A model generated the notes under the pieces. It was not told where the DNA came from. It worked only from the letters and a program-made list of their open reading frames with translations, and made no database searches. The position numbers and the translations under genes are program-made. DNA of 64,000 nucleotides from an uncultured Pelagimonas sp. Lineage in GTDB: Bacteria; Pseudomonadota; Alphaproteobacteria; Rhodobacterales; Rhodobacteraceae. The DNA lies in the NCBI RefSeq assembly GCF_947498515.1, contig NZ_CANMKO010000003.1, forward strand, positions 124,001 through 188,000. The letters are read 5' to 3'. Of the stretch, positions 37,825 through 47,866 are shown piece after piece. Numbering within the stretch: position 1 is the stretch's first letter; every line of letters begins with the position of its first letter.

Positions 37825-38344
37825 TTCTAGAGACTTTTCGGAACTAGGTACAAAGTCGGGCTTGGCATATCTGTTTGGTGTTTCGGTCCTGAGCGTCGAC
37901 GCAGGGCAATATCGGCGTATATTTTTGTAAAAATTTGTACTTTTTACCCGTCAAAATGCGGAACCGCCCGCTGAAAAACGGCGGTTCGCACAAAAATTCA
38001 TCACTGTTATCATGTTTACTAATGGCCCCCAAAACGAAATTTCATTTGATTTTACAATATCCTAAACTTTAAGCGCTTTGGCTCCTATACCGATGAGATC
38101 GATTTCAGGCGACAATCTGTCGCCAAGCTGGATTTACAGAGCGGGATCAAGTGGCTACCGTCGCCTCCTATGCTGAATGCAACACCGAATCTCTGGGCTA
38201 GGCCAACCCCCGTGACGAACCACTCGGACGTCAAGGGATCGGTGCGTCGCACAGCATTGCACAATGGCAGGCCAACTGCCCAATCTGCGCCCCCAATAGG
38301 CCAAACAAATGGGCGCACTGTTTTTTCCAACTGGAGAGTACCAA
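37825..38344. other. 520-base leader region upstream of bztA
   Basis: AT-rich and without a credible gene. A short perfect hairpin GGCGACA-ATC-TGTCGCC lies at 38108-38124. The region probably contains the bzt promoter and nitrogen- or amino-acid-responsive sites, but no specific site could be named. Confidence 0.5.
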
Positions 38345-39358
38345 ATGAAATCGACACTGCTGACAATTGCAGCCGCCGCGACACTCACCGCAGGCGCCGC
38401 AGCCGCTAGCACGCTTGACGACGTAAAAGCCGCAGGCAAACTCAAATGTGGCGTAAGCCAAGGCCTTCCCGGCTTCTCGAACCCTGATGACTCGGGAAAG
38501 TGGACCGGCCTTGACGTTGACATGTGCCGCGCTGTTGCCGCCGCTGTTCTGGGCGATGCAGAAGCCGTAGAATATGTATCTCTGTCCGCAAAAGACCGCT
38601 TCACCGCGCTGTCTTCGGGTGAGATCGACATTCTGTCGCGCAACACCACATGGACCATTACCCGTGACACCGATCTGGGCATCTCCTTTGCCGGCGTAAA
38701 CTACTACGATGGTCAGGGCATGATGGTTCCAGCCAATCTCGGTGTGTCTTCGGCAACTGAGCTGGATGGCGCAACTATCTGTACCAACACCGGGACAACA
38801 ACCGAGCTGAACATCACCGACTACTTCAAGCAGCACGGCATGACTTTCGAGCTCGTTGCTCTGGAAAACTCCAACGAAGTTGTTGCCGCTTATGGCGCAG
38901 GTCGTTGTGACGTCTTCACCACCGACCGTTCCGGTCTGGCGGCTGAGCGCCTGAAGCTGGCCGATCCTGACGCACACGTCGTTCTGCCTGAAACCATCTC
39001 CAAAGAGCCGCTTGGCCCATCGACACGTGCCGGTGATGAGCAGTGGAACAAAATTGTTCGCTGGACACTGAACGCGCTGATCGAAGCCGAAGAGTATGGC
39101 ATCACCGCTGCGAACGCAGACGAAATGATGGGCTCTGACAACCCATCGGTGAAACGTATCCTGGGCGCTGGTGACAACGACTATGGTGCCGCTCTTGGTC
39201 TGGACAAAGACTGGGCCGCAAAAGCGATCAAAGCCGTAGGCAACTATGGCGAAAGCTATGAGCGCAACGTTGGTGTGAACACCCCTCTGAAACTGGACCG
39301 TGGCGTGAACTCGCTCTGGAACCAGGGCGGCTTCCTGTATGCTGCTCCGATCCGCTGA
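38345..39358 (+). CDS. bztA: Glutamate/glutamine/aspartate/asparagine-binding protein BztA
   Basis: 337 residues from the ATG at 38345. Signal peptide MKSTLLTIAAAATLTAGAAAA precedes the mature domain, which has the solute-binding family 3 pattern (KCGVSQGLPGFSNPDDSGKW, GLDVDMCRAVAAAVLG, and a DVFTTDRSGLAAERLK segment). As in Rhodobacter capsulatus BztA, it binds acidic amino acids and their amides in the periplasm. First gene of bztABCD, separated from bztB by a terminator. Confidence 0.96.
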   Translation: MKSTLLTIAAAATLTAGAAAASTLDDVKAAGKLKCGVSQGLPGFSNPDDSGKWTGLDVDMCRAVAAAVLGDAEAVEYVSLSAKDRFTALSSGEIDILSRNTTWTITRDTDLGISFAGVNYYDGQGMMVPANLGVSSATELDGATICTNTGTTTELNITDYFKQHGMTFELVALENSNEVVAAYGAGRCDVFTTDRSGLAAERLKLADPDAHVVLPETISKEPLGPSTRAGDEQWNKIVRWTLNALIEAEEYGITAANADEMMGSDNPSVKRILGAGDNDYGAALGLDKDWAAKAIKAVGNYGESYERNVGVNTPLKLDRGVNSLWNQGGFLYAAPIR

Positions 39359-39395
39359 TCGGAACCTGACTACCGCATTTTCATAACAATGTGGG

Positions 39396-39427
39396 AAAGG
39401 GGCGAAGTCGATACTTCGCCCCTTTTT
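39396..39427 (+). terminator. Terminator/attenuator between bztA and bztB
   Basis: AAAGGGGCGAAG and CTTCGCCCCTTT form a perfect stem over TCGATA, then a T-run. Partial read-through would give more binding protein than permease. Confidence 0.88.
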
Positions 39428-39446
39428 TCACAGCGGGGAGACATAC

Positions 39447-40688
39447 ATGACTACGACCAACGAAGTCGATCAAGAGCCCGAACGCACGGGCCTGGCGGCA
39501 CTTGTCTACGATAGCAAGGCAAGGTCGCTCTTTTTCCAAGGTGTCTTAGCAATCATCATTCTGGCCATGATTTATCTGGCTGTTCAGAACGCTGCTCAGA
39601 ACCTTGCAGACCAAGGCAAAGAATTCGGTTTTGATTTCTTTGACCGCCCTTCCGATGTTCAGATCCTGACAACCTTTGGCACATGGCTTATTGGCTATGT
39701 TCCGGGCGAAAGCACCATCTTTGATGTGCTGAAACTGTCGGTTGCAAACACCCTTATCCTCGCGGTTGTTGGTATTTTCTTTGCCACGATCCTTGGGTTT
39801 TTGATGGGGATCATGCGTCTGTCCAACAACTTTGTCATCAAGGGCTTTGCCACGATCTACATCGAGGTGATGCGCAATATCCCATTGTTGTTGCAGATTT
39901 TCTTCTGGAATGCCGCGCTGCGTTTGATTGCGCCGGGTCCACGGGATTCCGGGACATTTGTACCGGGGCTTTTGCAGTACAACACCAAAGGGATTTATGG
40001 GCCATTTCCGATCACGCATGATGGTTTCTATCTTACGGTGATTGCCGTGATTATCGCCATCGGGGCGACGATCGCTTATGGGAAATACGCCAAGAAATTA
40101 CAGGAAAGCACCGGCAAACAAAGCCCGGTTTTCCTTGTTTCAATCGGCATCCTAGTCGGCCTTCCGGCAGTGGTCTTTTTGATCACTGGACGTCCGCTGA
40201 CAATTGAATGGCCAAATTTCGTGTCCGAAGGACCGATGCTGCGCCGGGGTTTTGAGCGTGGGATCGGGTCTTATATCGCCCCTGAGTTCATGGCATTGTT
40301 TTTGGCACTGACCACCTACACCGCGGCCTTTATTGGCGAAATCGTGCGGGCGGGTATTCAGGCGGTTCCAAGAGGACAATCAGAAGCCTCTGAGGCCCTG
40401 GGCCTTCCGGGTGGTCTGACCATGCGCAAGGTGATCTTGCCACAGGCGTTCCGGGTGATCATCCCGCCGCTGACCTCGCAATACTTGAATCTGACCAAAA
40501 ACTCGTCTTTGGCGGCCGCGATTGGCTATCCGGAGCTTGTGGCGGTCTTTGCCGGGACCATCCTTAATCAGGTTGGGCGCGCCATCGAAATCGTTGCGGT
40601 TGTGATCATCGTCTATCTGACGATCTCGCTGCTGACATCGATGTTTATGAACTGGTTCAACAACCGCGTTAAGCTGGTCGAACGGTAA
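39447..40688 (+). CDS. bztB: Amino-acid ABC transporter permease BztB
   Basis: 413 residues, ATG at 39447 with GGGGAGA. Several transmembrane segments and the EAA-type cytoplasmic loop (EASEALGLPGGLTMRKVILPQ) that docks on the ATPase. Longer than ordinary HisM-type permeases, as reported for Rhodobacter BztB. Works with BztC as a heterodimer. Confidence 0.95.
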   Translation: MTTTNEVDQEPERTGLAALVYDSKARSLFFQGVLAIIILAMIYLAVQNAAQNLADQGKEFGFDFFDRPSDVQILTTFGTWLIGYVPGESTIFDVLKLSVANTLILAVVGIFFATILGFLMGIMRLSNNFVIKGFATIYIEVMRNIPLLLQIFFWNAALRLIAPGPRDSGTFVPGLLQYNTKGIYGPFPITHDGFYLTVIAVIIAIGATIAYGKYAKKLQESTGKQSPVFLVSIGILVGLPAVVFLITGRPLTIEWPNFVSEGPMLRRGFERGIGSYIAPEFMALFLALTTYTAAFIGEIVRAGIQAVPRGQSEASEALGLPGGLTMRKVILPQAFRVIIPPLTSQYLNLTKNSSLAAAIGYPELVAVFAGTILNQVGRAIEIVAVVIIVYLTISLLTSMFMNWFNNRVKLVER

Positions 40689-40700
40689 GGGAGAGAAAAG

Positions 40701-42080
40701 ATGACAGATAAAAACATCGCATATCTCCGCACAACGGAGGCCCCGACCTTGCCGCCCCCCTCGACAGAAGTGGGTTTACGTGGCTGGTTGTGGAAAAACA
40801 TCTTTGCGTCGATGGCGGATTATTCTTCCACGGGCAAAGCGATCAATTCGATCCTGATGACGATCCTGACCGTTGGGTCGGCCTTGTTCCTGTATTGGCT
40901 GATTGCAGGTATCCTCGATTTCTCGATTTTCTCGGCCACGTTTAGTGACCCAGAGGGCCAGAAACGCGAGGCCTGTGTGGTCAATGCCGGGGCTTGTTGG
41001 CCCTATGTTCAGGCCAAATGGTACCAGTTCATGTATGGCTTCTATCCCAAGGAAGAAGTCTGGCGTGTGAACGTTTCCATGTTCCTGCTGGCGGTTGGCA
41101 CCGCTTGGCTGGTGTTCCCAATGCCGCGTCGCGGTTTGGTGGCTGGCTTGATGTTGACCGCGTTCCCGATCATTTCCTTTGTTCTGTTGAACGGGATGCC
41201 GGTTGAGGACGACGGGGACCTGAGCCATATCTTCGCCGGGGTTTGGTTTCCATTGATCATCGCCGGTGTGACCGGGGCGGGCTGGTGGCTTGCCAAAGAC
41301 GGCCGTTTGGGCGAAGTGGCTGCGGCCATGGCTCCGATCTTGCTGATGGTGACGGCGCTGTTTGGCTTGTTTGCCTTTTTGCCGCTGATCACCGCCGGAT
41401 TGGACATCGCTCTGGGAACCACAGTCGTGGAAACAAACCAATGGGGTGGTCTGACCATCACGCTGGTTGTAGCGATTGCCGGTATCGTGGCATCGCTGCC
41501 CTTGGGCATGTTGTTAGCCTTGGGGCGTCAGTCCGATGCGCCGATCATCAAATACACCTCGGTGATCTTCATCGAAGTGGTTCGGGGCATTCCACTGATC
41601 TCGGTTCTGTTCTTTGCCAGCGCCATGTTGCCTTACTTCTTGGCTCCGGGTGTGGATTTCAACAAACTGCTGCGCGCCATGATTGGTGTGATGCTGTTCT
41701 CGTCGGCTTATATGGCCGAGGTGATCCGGGGCGGTTTGCAAGCCATGCCAAAGGGTCAATATGAGGGCGGCATGTCGCTTGGGCTGTCCTTTTGGCAGCA
41801 AATGCGGCTGATCATTATGCCTCAGGCTCTGACCACGGTCATTCCGGGCATTGTGAACACCTTCATTGGCCTGTTCAAAGACACCACGCTGGTTTTGATC
41901 ATCTCGATCTTTGACCTTCTGGGCATGATGAACGCCACCCTGACCGACCCAACTTGGGCAACCCCAACCACGGCCTATACCGGCTATCTCGTGATCGCGT
42001 TTATCTACTTCGTGTTCTGTTTCGGGATGTCGCGTTATTCGGTCTATATGGAAAACAAACTCAACCGCGGACACCGGTAG
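40701..42080 (+). CDS. bztC: Amino-acid ABC transporter permease BztC
   Basis: 459 residues, ATG at 40701 with GGGAGAG. Eight or more hydrophobic spans. The transport domain is in the C-terminal half with its EAA-like loop (EGGMSLGLSFWQQMRLIIMPQ beginning in YEGG). The N-terminal extension with extra spans is characteristic of BztC. Pairs with BztB. Confidence 0.95.
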   Translation: MTDKNIAYLRTTEAPTLPPPSTEVGLRGWLWKNIFASMADYSSTGKAINSILMTILTVGSALFLYWLIAGILDFSIFSATFSDPEGQKREACVVNAGACWPYVQAKWYQFMYGFYPKEEVWRVNVSMFLLAVGTAWLVFPMPRRGLVAGLMLTAFPIISFVLLNGMPVEDDGDLSHIFAGVWFPLIIAGVTGAGWWLAKDGRLGEVAAAMAPILLMVTALFGLFAFLPLITAGLDIALGTTVVETNQWGGLTITLVVAIAGIVASLPLGMLLALGRQSDAPIIKYTSVIFIEVVRGIPLISVLFFASAMLPYFLAPGVDFNKLLRAMIGVMLFSSAYMAEVIRGGLQAMPKGQYEGGMSLGLSFWQQMRLIIMPQALTTVIPGIVNTFIGLFKDTTLVLIISIFDLLGMMNATLTDPTWATPTTAYTGYLVIAFIYFVFCFGMSRYSVYMENKLNRGHR

Positions 42081-42094
42081 GGGAGGAAAGATAC

Positions 42095-42883
42095 ATGTCT
42101 GAACTACTAACTGAAACAGCACCGCGCGGTGGGATGACCGTTTCCGACCAAGTGGCGATTGAAATCAACGATATGAACAAGTGGTACGGGTCTTTTCACG
42201 TGCTGCGCGACATCGATCTAACCGTCTATGAAGGCGAGCGGATCGTGATCTGTGGCCCGTCGGGCTCGGGAAAGTCGACGCTCATTCGTTGCATCAACGC
42301 GCTTGAAGAACATCAAGCCGGCTCAATCACGGTGGATGGTACCAAGCTGACATCAGACCTCAAGAACATCGACAAGATCCGCTCAGAGGTTGGCATGTGC
42401 TTTCAGCACTTCAATCTTTTCCCGCATCTGACGATCCTTGAGAACTGTACCTTGGCTCCGATCTGGGTGCGCAAAACACCCAAGAAAGAAGCCATCGAAA
42501 CCGCGATGCATTACCTCGAAAAGGTCAAGATCCCCGATCAGGCCAACAAGTATCCCGGTCAGCTGTCCGGTGGTCAGCAGCAGCGTGTGGCGATTGCCCG
42601 TTCGCTCTGCATGAAGCCACGGATCATGTTGTTTGACGAACCGACGTCGGCGCTTGACCCGGAGATGATCAAAGAGGTGCTCGACACCATGATCGAGCTG
42701 GCCGAAGAGGGAATGACTATGCTTTGTGTGACCCACGAGATGGGCTTTGCCCGTCAGGTGGCGAACCGGGTGATCTTTATGGCGGATGGCCAGATTGTTG
42801 AACAAAACGAACCAGAAGAGTTCTTTAACAATCCGCAGTCCGAACGCACCCAGCAGTTCCTGAGCCAAATCTTGGGCCACTAA
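42095..42883 (+). CDS. bztD: Amino-acid ABC transporter ATPase BztD
   Basis: 262 residues from the ATG at 42095 with GGGAGGAAAG. Walker A is GPSGSGKST at residues 54-62, the signature is LSGGQQQR, and Walker B is IMLFDEPTSALD. Powers the BztABCD importer. Followed by a hairpin terminator. Longer N-terminal readings overlap bztC and are not credible. Confidence 0.97.
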   Translation: MSELLTETAPRGGMTVSDQVAIEINDMNKWYGSFHVLRDIDLTVYEGERIVICGPSGSGKSTLIRCINALEEHQAGSITVDGTKLTSDLKNIDKIRSEVGMCFQHFNLFPHLTILENCTLAPIWVRKTPKKEAIETAMHYLEKVKIPDQANKYPGQLSGGQQQRVAIARSLCMKPRIMLFDEPTSALDPEMIKEVLDTMIELAEEGMTMLCVTHEMGFARQVANRVIFMADGQIVEQNEPEEFFNNPQSERTQQFLSQILGH

Positions 42884-42904
42884 ACCCGGTGCACATTTAA
42901 AACC

Positions 42905-42938
42905 AAACGGGCAGGGGGAAACCCTTGCCCGTTTTCTT
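42905..42938 (+). terminator. bzt operon terminator
   Basis: AAACGGGCA-GGGG pairs with CCC-TTGCCCGTTT with one mismatch, then TTTCTTTT. It lies 22 bases after the bztD stop. Confidence 0.85.
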
Positions 42939-43056
42939 TTGCGCCATTGCGTCAACAGAGCCTAACAAAAGTAACAGTCAAAAGGGTTTGGGCAAAAGCG
43001 CGCGCAACCGCTAGGGTCGGGTCAAAGATTTTGACCATTTGATTAAGGACCATGCG

Positions 43057-43866
43057 ATGTGTTGGAGCGGAGAGGCCTCGATCGGGTTGGCTGCGGTGGG
43101 GATGGCTGCGACCAGCTATGCGATCTACAAAAAGGAAAGCCCGCTTTTATGGTCGCCACTTTTGTATTTTTCGCTGATGGAGCTTTTGCAGGGTTACACC
43201 TATTCGGTGATTGACCAATGCGGTTTGCCGGAAAACCAGATCGCGACGTTTCTTGGCTATCTCCACATCTGTTTCCAACCGTTCTTTGGCCTACTCATGG
43301 CCCTCTATTTCATCCCCGAGACGGTGCGGCGGGCGGTGTTGCCCTATGGGCTGGCCCTCTGTTCCTTTTCCGCGATTGTTATGTTGATCCAAGTCTACCC
43401 GTTCGAATGGGCCGGGAGCTGTACACCCGGTAGTATTCTTTGTGGCCCACAAATGTGTTCGGTCTCGGGGAGCTGGCATATCGCTTGGGAGGTGCCGATC
43501 AATGGCATTGGGGATCGCATTTTGGCCTTCACCGGCGGCCCCGAAGTCTTGGGCGGGCTGTTCCGGATTGATTTTCCAACCTATCCGCTTGCCATGTTCA
43601 TCTTTCCAATATTGTTCGGCTCGTGGCGTTTGGTGCTTTATCACGTGTTGCTGGGGCCGTTTCTGGCGCGGCTGACCACCTCGGACCTCAATGAAATGCC
43701 TGCGGTCTGGTGTTTGCTGTCGATTGGCTTCTTGCTTTTGATCGTCAAAACCCCACTGCGAAAGGTCCTGCACGTGCGCTATTGGCCGCTTTGGGCGCTG
43801 ATCCCCGGTCTGGATAGCCGGGGGCAACGGGTGGCGTCATCTGCTCAAGGAGAGGGCGCCAATTAG
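43057..43866 (+). CDS. DUF5765-like multi-span membrane protein
   Basis: 269 residues from the ATG at 43057 (MCWSGEASIGLAAVG). About seven hydrophobic segments, with FSLMELLQGYTYSVIDQCGL and HICFQPFFGLLMALYF regions typical of this uncharacterised Rhodobacterales family. A Cys-rich loop (SCTPGSILCGPQMC) is at about residues 130-145. Function unknown. It stops just before the convergent LysR gene. Confidence 0.85.
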   Translation: MCWSGEASIGLAAVGMAATSYAIYKKESPLLWSPLLYFSLMELLQGYTYSVIDQCGLPENQIATFLGYLHICFQPFFGLLMALYFIPETVRRAVLPYGLALCSFSAIVMLIQVYPFEWAGSCTPGSILCGPQMCSVSGSWHIAWEVPINGIGDRILAFTGGPEVLGGLFRIDFPTYPLAMFIFPILFGSWRLVLYHVLLGPFLARLTTSDLNEMPAVWCLLSIGFLLLIVKTPLRKVLHVRYWPLWALIPGLDSRGQRVASSAQGEGAN

Positions 43867-43869
43867 GGG

Positions 43870-44778
43870 CTAGTTTTTGTCCCAGACCGGGGCCTTGCCT
43901 ATGCGGGTGATGAGGAAATCCATAAACGCGCGCACCTTGGCGGAAAGCACATTGGCCTTAGGGTAGACCAGCCACAACACCGATTGGTCCGCCACCGTAT
44001 ATTCAGGAAGCACCTGCGTCAGCGTGCCTTTGGACAACTCTTGATGAACGCTCCAACGCGAATTGATCGAAATCCCGGCCCCAGACAGGGTGGCAAGCTT
44101 CTGGCTTAACCCGTCATCGACAATCAGATGGCAATCGGATTTGGCCGGATTGAACTCCCCCGTCGTGCCGTCTGGCCCGGCGAGCATGCGGGTATGCATG
44201 TCTTGAAAGGCAACGAGCGTATGTTCGAGCAGGTCTGCCGGTGTCTTGGGCAGCCCGTGTTTGTTTAAGTAATCTGGCGAAGCGCACAGAATGCGCGTGT
44301 CATCCGCCAATTTGCGGCCTTTCAGGCTGGTGTCGCTAAGGGCGGCATTGCGAAGGGCGAGGTCAAAGCTCCCCTCGATGAGGTCAAATTGACTATCGGA
44401 CAGGCGCAGGTCGAGGGTCATGCCGGGGTGTTCAGCCAAAAAATCCGGTAGGATCGGCGCGATATATAGCTGGGCAAAGGTGCTTGGCGCGGTAAAGCGC
44501 AGTGTTCCGGTGACCTTGAGTTGTCCACGCCCCAATACCGCCAGTGCCGCGTCCTCTTGCGCCAAAATTTCACGCGCATAGGGGAGAAACTCCGCCCCCT
44601 CGAGCGATAAGGACACCTTGCGAGTTGAGCGATGCAGAAGATCAGCCCCGACAAGATGTTCGAGCTTGGCCAAGCGGGCGCTTGCCACTGCTGGGGCCAT
44701 GCCCAATGCGCGCCCGGCTCCGCTAATGTTGAGCCGTTCCGCCGCTAGAACAAACAGACGAAGGCTTTGCGTATCCAT
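43870..44778 (-). CDS. LysR-family transcriptional regulator
   Basis: 302 residues from the ATG at 44778 (MDTQSLRLFVLAAE). The N-terminal winged helix includes MAPAVASARLAKLEHLVGAD. The effector-binding domain follows from about residue 90. Divergent from the LLM oxidoreductase and SDR genes, which it most likely controls through the 128-base shared region. The inducer is unknown. Confidence 0.95.
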   Translation of the reverse strand: MDTQSLRLFVLAAERLNISGAGRALGMAPAVASARLAKLEHLVGADLLHRSTRKVSLSLEGAEFLPYAREILAQEDAALAVLGRGQLKVTGTLRFTAPSTFAQLYIAPILPDFLAEHPGMTLDLRLSDSQFDLIEGSFDLALRNAALSDTSLKGRKLADDTRILCASPDYLNKHGLPKTPADLLEHTLVAFQDMHTRMLAGPDGTTGEFNPAKSDCHLIVDDGLSQKLATLSGAGISINSRWSVHQELSKGTLTQVLPEYTVADQSVLWLVYPKANVLSAKVRAFMDFLITRIGKAPVWDKN

Positions 44779-44906
44779 ATCATTATATCCCAAACGCGAA
44801 TTATGCATATAGAAATCGACCATTTATACATGTTCTGCAATGTCTATTTTCGGATGGTGAGGCGGTCCGCGGTTTTGGCGGCAAATGAGACATGAAAGAG
44901 AGAGAC

Positions 44907-45875
44907 ATGTTGGATCAGCAAGACAACCAGAGCTTTCCGGTTCTGAACCGGGCCTATAACACGGTGTTTCAACCGGGCCGCTTGACGGTTGGGTTGGTGG
45001 TGCCGATTGAAAACAACGCCCATCAGGCCGTTCCCAAAATGCACGATCATATCGAACGTGTCCAACTTGCGGAGCGGCTTGGCTTTACATCGGTTTGGTT
45101 GCGCGACGTGCCGTTTAAAGTGCCGTCCTTTGGCGATGCCGGACAGCTTTTTGACCCGTTTGTCTATCTCGGGGCTTTGGCCATGTCGACACAGGACATC
45201 GCCCTTGGCGTTGCCAGTATTGTCCTGCCGCTGCGCCACCCGGCCCATGTGGCCAAGGCGGCGGCTTCGGTCGATGTCTTGTCTGACGGACGGTTGTTGC
45301 TTGGTGTCGCCTCTGGCGATCGGCCCGAAGAATTTCCGGCGATGGGGCAAGGGTTCGACGATCGAGGCGCGCGCTTTCGCGAGGCCATGGCCTATATCGG
45401 CGCAATGGCCGAGGACAATTCAGTATTTGAAAACACGCTGGGGCGGTTGCCCGGACATTTGGACATGCTTCCCAAACCGAGCGGGCCGCGCCTGCCGATG
45501 CTGATCACGGGAGGGAGCCAACAATCGCCCGATTGGGTGGCGCAACACGGCGATGGTTGGATGACCTATCCACGTGACCCGGTGACCCAAGGCCGTGTCA
45601 TATCCGACTATCGCGACCGCGTTGCGCGGGCTGGTGCGGGGCAAAAACCTGTGATGCAATCGCTCTATGTGGATGTGTTGGCGGACCCAAATGCGCCGCC
45701 GCGCCCCATTCATATGGGGTTTCAATCCGGCACTACCTATTTGCTCCGTTACCTGCGTGACATCCAAGCACTTGGCGTTAACCATGTTGCGCTGAACCTG
45801 CGCTTCAATCAGTCAAATGTCGAAACGGCGCTAGACCAGATTTCCCAAGAAATTCTACCTGACTTTGCCCAATAA
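44907..45875 (+). CDS. LLM-class flavin-dependent oxidoreductase
   Basis: 322 residues from the ATG at 44907 with GAGAGAGA. A bacterial-luciferase-type barrel: AERLGFTSVWLRDVPF, a STQDIALGVASIVLP strand and RLLLGVASGDRPEEF are typical. Such enzymes use FMN or F420 for monooxygenation. Substrate unknown. The SDR gene follows after 12 bases, so the two form an operon facing the LysR gene. Confidence 0.9.
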   Translation: MLDQQDNQSFPVLNRAYNTVFQPGRLTVGLVVPIENNAHQAVPKMHDHIERVQLAERLGFTSVWLRDVPFKVPSFGDAGQLFDPFVYLGALAMSTQDIALGVASIVLPLRHPAHVAKAAASVDVLSDGRLLLGVASGDRPEEFPAMGQGFDDRGARFREAMAYIGAMAEDNSVFENTLGRLPGHLDMLPKPSGPRLPMLITGGSQQSPDWVAQHGDGWMTYPRDPVTQGRVISDYRDRVARAGAGQKPVMQSLYVDVLADPNAPPRPIHMGFQSGTTYLLRYLRDIQALGVNHVALNLRFNQSNVETALDQISQEILPDFAQ

Positions 45876-45887
45876 GGACGACCGACA

Positions 45888-46673
45888 ATGAAAACCATTC
45901 TTATCACAGGGGCCACCGATGGGATCGGCCTGTTGACGGCACAAAAACTGGCCGCGGCGGGGCATCATATTCTGTTGCATGGGCGCAGTCAGGCCAAGTT
46001 GGAAGCCGCCGTTCAATCGGTCGGTGGCACAACCGAAAGCTACATAGCTGACCTGTCGGTTCTAAGTGAAGTTGACGCCATGGCCGACGCAATCATCGCC
46101 AAACATAAGCGTTTGGATGTGGTGATTAACAATGCCGGTGTTTACAAGATTGCGCATCCTATCACCGCCGAAGGGCACGATAGCCGGTTTGTTGTCAACA
46201 CCTTGGCACCGTATCACTTGACCCGTCGATTGTTGCCTTTGCTCGGATCAGAAGGGCGCGTTGTCAATTTGTCCTCGGCAGCGCAGGCACGGGTGGATGT
46301 CGACGCCATGGCGGGGAAGATCCGGCTGGATGATTTTGCCGCCTATGCGCAAAGCAAACTGGCGATCACCATTTGGACCCAAGAGATAGCGCGCCAACAT
46401 CCCGGTGGCCCGGTGTTTGTTGCAGTCAACCCCGGATCGCTTTTGGCGTCAAAAATGGTAAAAGAAGGGTTTGGTGTTGCCGGCAATGATTTGAACATCG
46501 GAGCGGATATTTTGATCAAGGCGGCCTTGTCTGCGGATTTCGCCAATGCTTCGGGGGCTTATTTTGACAATGATGGGGCTGGGTTTAGTGCGCCGAATGC
46601 GGCGGCAGCGGATGCCACCCACGTTAAGGCCGTCATGGAAGAGATTGAAAAGCAGATAGAACTTCTCCTTTAG
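45888..46673 (+). CDS. SDR-family NAD(P)-dependent oxidoreductase
   Basis: 261 residues, AAGGA upstream. Rossmann motif TGATDGIGLLTAQKL, NNAG at about residue 82, the catalytic Ser in VNLSSAAQ and YAQSKLA (Tyr/Lys) at about residue 150. Reduces or oxidises an alcohol/carbonyl, substrate unknown. Co-transcribed with the LLM enzyme and closed by a terminator. Confidence 0.93.
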   Translation: MKTILITGATDGIGLLTAQKLAAAGHHILLHGRSQAKLEAAVQSVGGTTESYIADLSVLSEVDAMADAIIAKHKRLDVVINNAGVYKIAHPITAEGHDSRFVVNTLAPYHLTRRLLPLLGSEGRVVNLSSAAQARVDVDAMAGKIRLDDFAAYAQSKLAITIWTQEIARQHPGGPVFVAVNPGSLLASKMVKEGFGVAGNDLNIGADILIKAALSADFANASGAYFDNDGAGFSAPNAAAADATHVKAVMEEIEKQIELLL

Positions 46674-46710
46674 GGGAGAGTTTTTCCTACGCCGCTTTGA
46701 TGTGCTCTAC

Positions 46711-46746
46711 AAAAGACCCAACCGACATTCGGTTGGGTCTTTTGCT
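46711..46746 (+). terminator. LLM-SDR operon terminator
   Basis: AAAAGACCCAACC pairs perfectly with GGTTGGGTCTTTT over a short loop, then a T-rich stretch. Confidence 0.92.
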
Positions 46747-46874
46747 TTGGGCATGGTGGTGTGAAGGATTGTTATTATTTAGAAAACCGGAATACTGAAC
46801 TTCGATTACACTTGTTTATTCGTGAATGCAGGGGGTGTAGGTCAATGCCAACACTAAGGTTTAGGAGACCAAAA

Positions 46875-47861
46875 ATGAGAGCGATGACCCTCGGCCAATA
46901 TGGCAGCGATGCAAAATTTGAGCTGGCAAACCTGCCCAAACCGTCGGCTAAGGCGGGGCATGTTGTTGTCCGTATCGCTGCCAGCAGCGTAAACACCGTT
47001 GACACTATGATCCGCGCCATGGGCAAAGACTTGCCACTGTCACCCGATCTACCGGCGGTGTTGGGGATGGACTTTGCCGGGACGATTGAAGCGGTGGGCG
47101 AGGGGGTGACCACCTTTGCGGTTGGCGATGAAGTCTACGGTTGCGCAGGCGGCTTGGCCGATTTGCAAGGGGCCTTGGCCGAGTTCATGCAGGCCGATGC
47201 CCGCCTGATTGCCATTAAGCCCAAAACCCTGACCATGCGTGAAGCGGCAGCACTGCCTTTGGTCGGTATCACCGCCTATGAAGGGTTACTGCGCGCCGGT
47301 ATCGCGGCCGGGCAAAAGGTGTTGGTACATGGGGGCGCTGGTGGTGTTGGTCACTTGGCGGTGCAGTTGGCCAAACATTTTGGCGCGGATGTTTATGCCA
47401 CCGGCTCCGGGGAAGCGCAAATGGCGGTGATCGAAAGCTATGGCGCAAAACCCATTGATTTTAAGTTAGAAACCGTTGCCGACTACGTGGCGAAATACAC
47501 TGCTGGCGCGGGTTTTGACGTGGTTTTTGACTCCGTGGGGGGGGCAAATATGACCAACTCATTTGAAGCCGCAGCATTGAATGGCCATGTGGCCTCGACG
47601 GTAGCTTTGGTCGATCTTGACCTGTCTGGGGCTCATTTTAAGGGGCTGTCTTTGCACGTGATCTTTATGCTGATCCCAATGCTGTACGATCACAACCGGG
47701 CCGTGCACGGTGAGATTTTGAGCAAACTGGCCGAAATTGTCGATGCCGGAGCAATGACACCCCTGTTAGATCAGCAGGAATTTGGGCTGGAACAAGTCGA
47801 ACAAGCCTATAACCGCCTCAGCAGCGGGCAGGCCGTCGGAAAGGTTGTTGTGTCGGTTTGA
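46875..47861 (+). CDS. MDR-family (quinone oxidoreductase-like) dehydrogenase
   Basis: 328 residues from the ATG at 46875 with AGGAG. GroES-like N-terminal domain (LPAVLGMDFAGTIEAVGEGV) and a Rossmann domain with VHGGAGGVGHLAVQLAKHFG. It lacks the usual zinc-binding Cys clusters, so an NADPH:quinone or enone reductase is likely. Substrate unknown. The 201 bases upstream hold the previous terminator. Confidence 0.9.
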   Translation: MRAMTLGQYGSDAKFELANLPKPSAKAGHVVVRIAASSVNTVDTMIRAMGKDLPLSPDLPAVLGMDFAGTIEAVGEGVTTFAVGDEVYGCAGGLADLQGALAEFMQADARLIAIKPKTLTMREAAALPLVGITAYEGLLRAGIAAGQKVLVHGGAGGVGHLAVQLAKHFGADVYATGSGEAQMAVIESYGAKPIDFKLETVADYVAKYTAGAGFDVVFDSVGGANMTNSFEAAALNGHVASTVALVDLDLSGAHFKGLSLHVIFMLIPMLYDHNRAVHGEILSKLAEIVDAGAMTPLLDQQEFGLEQVEQAYNRLSSGQAVGKVVVSV

Positions 47862-47866
47862 AAACA

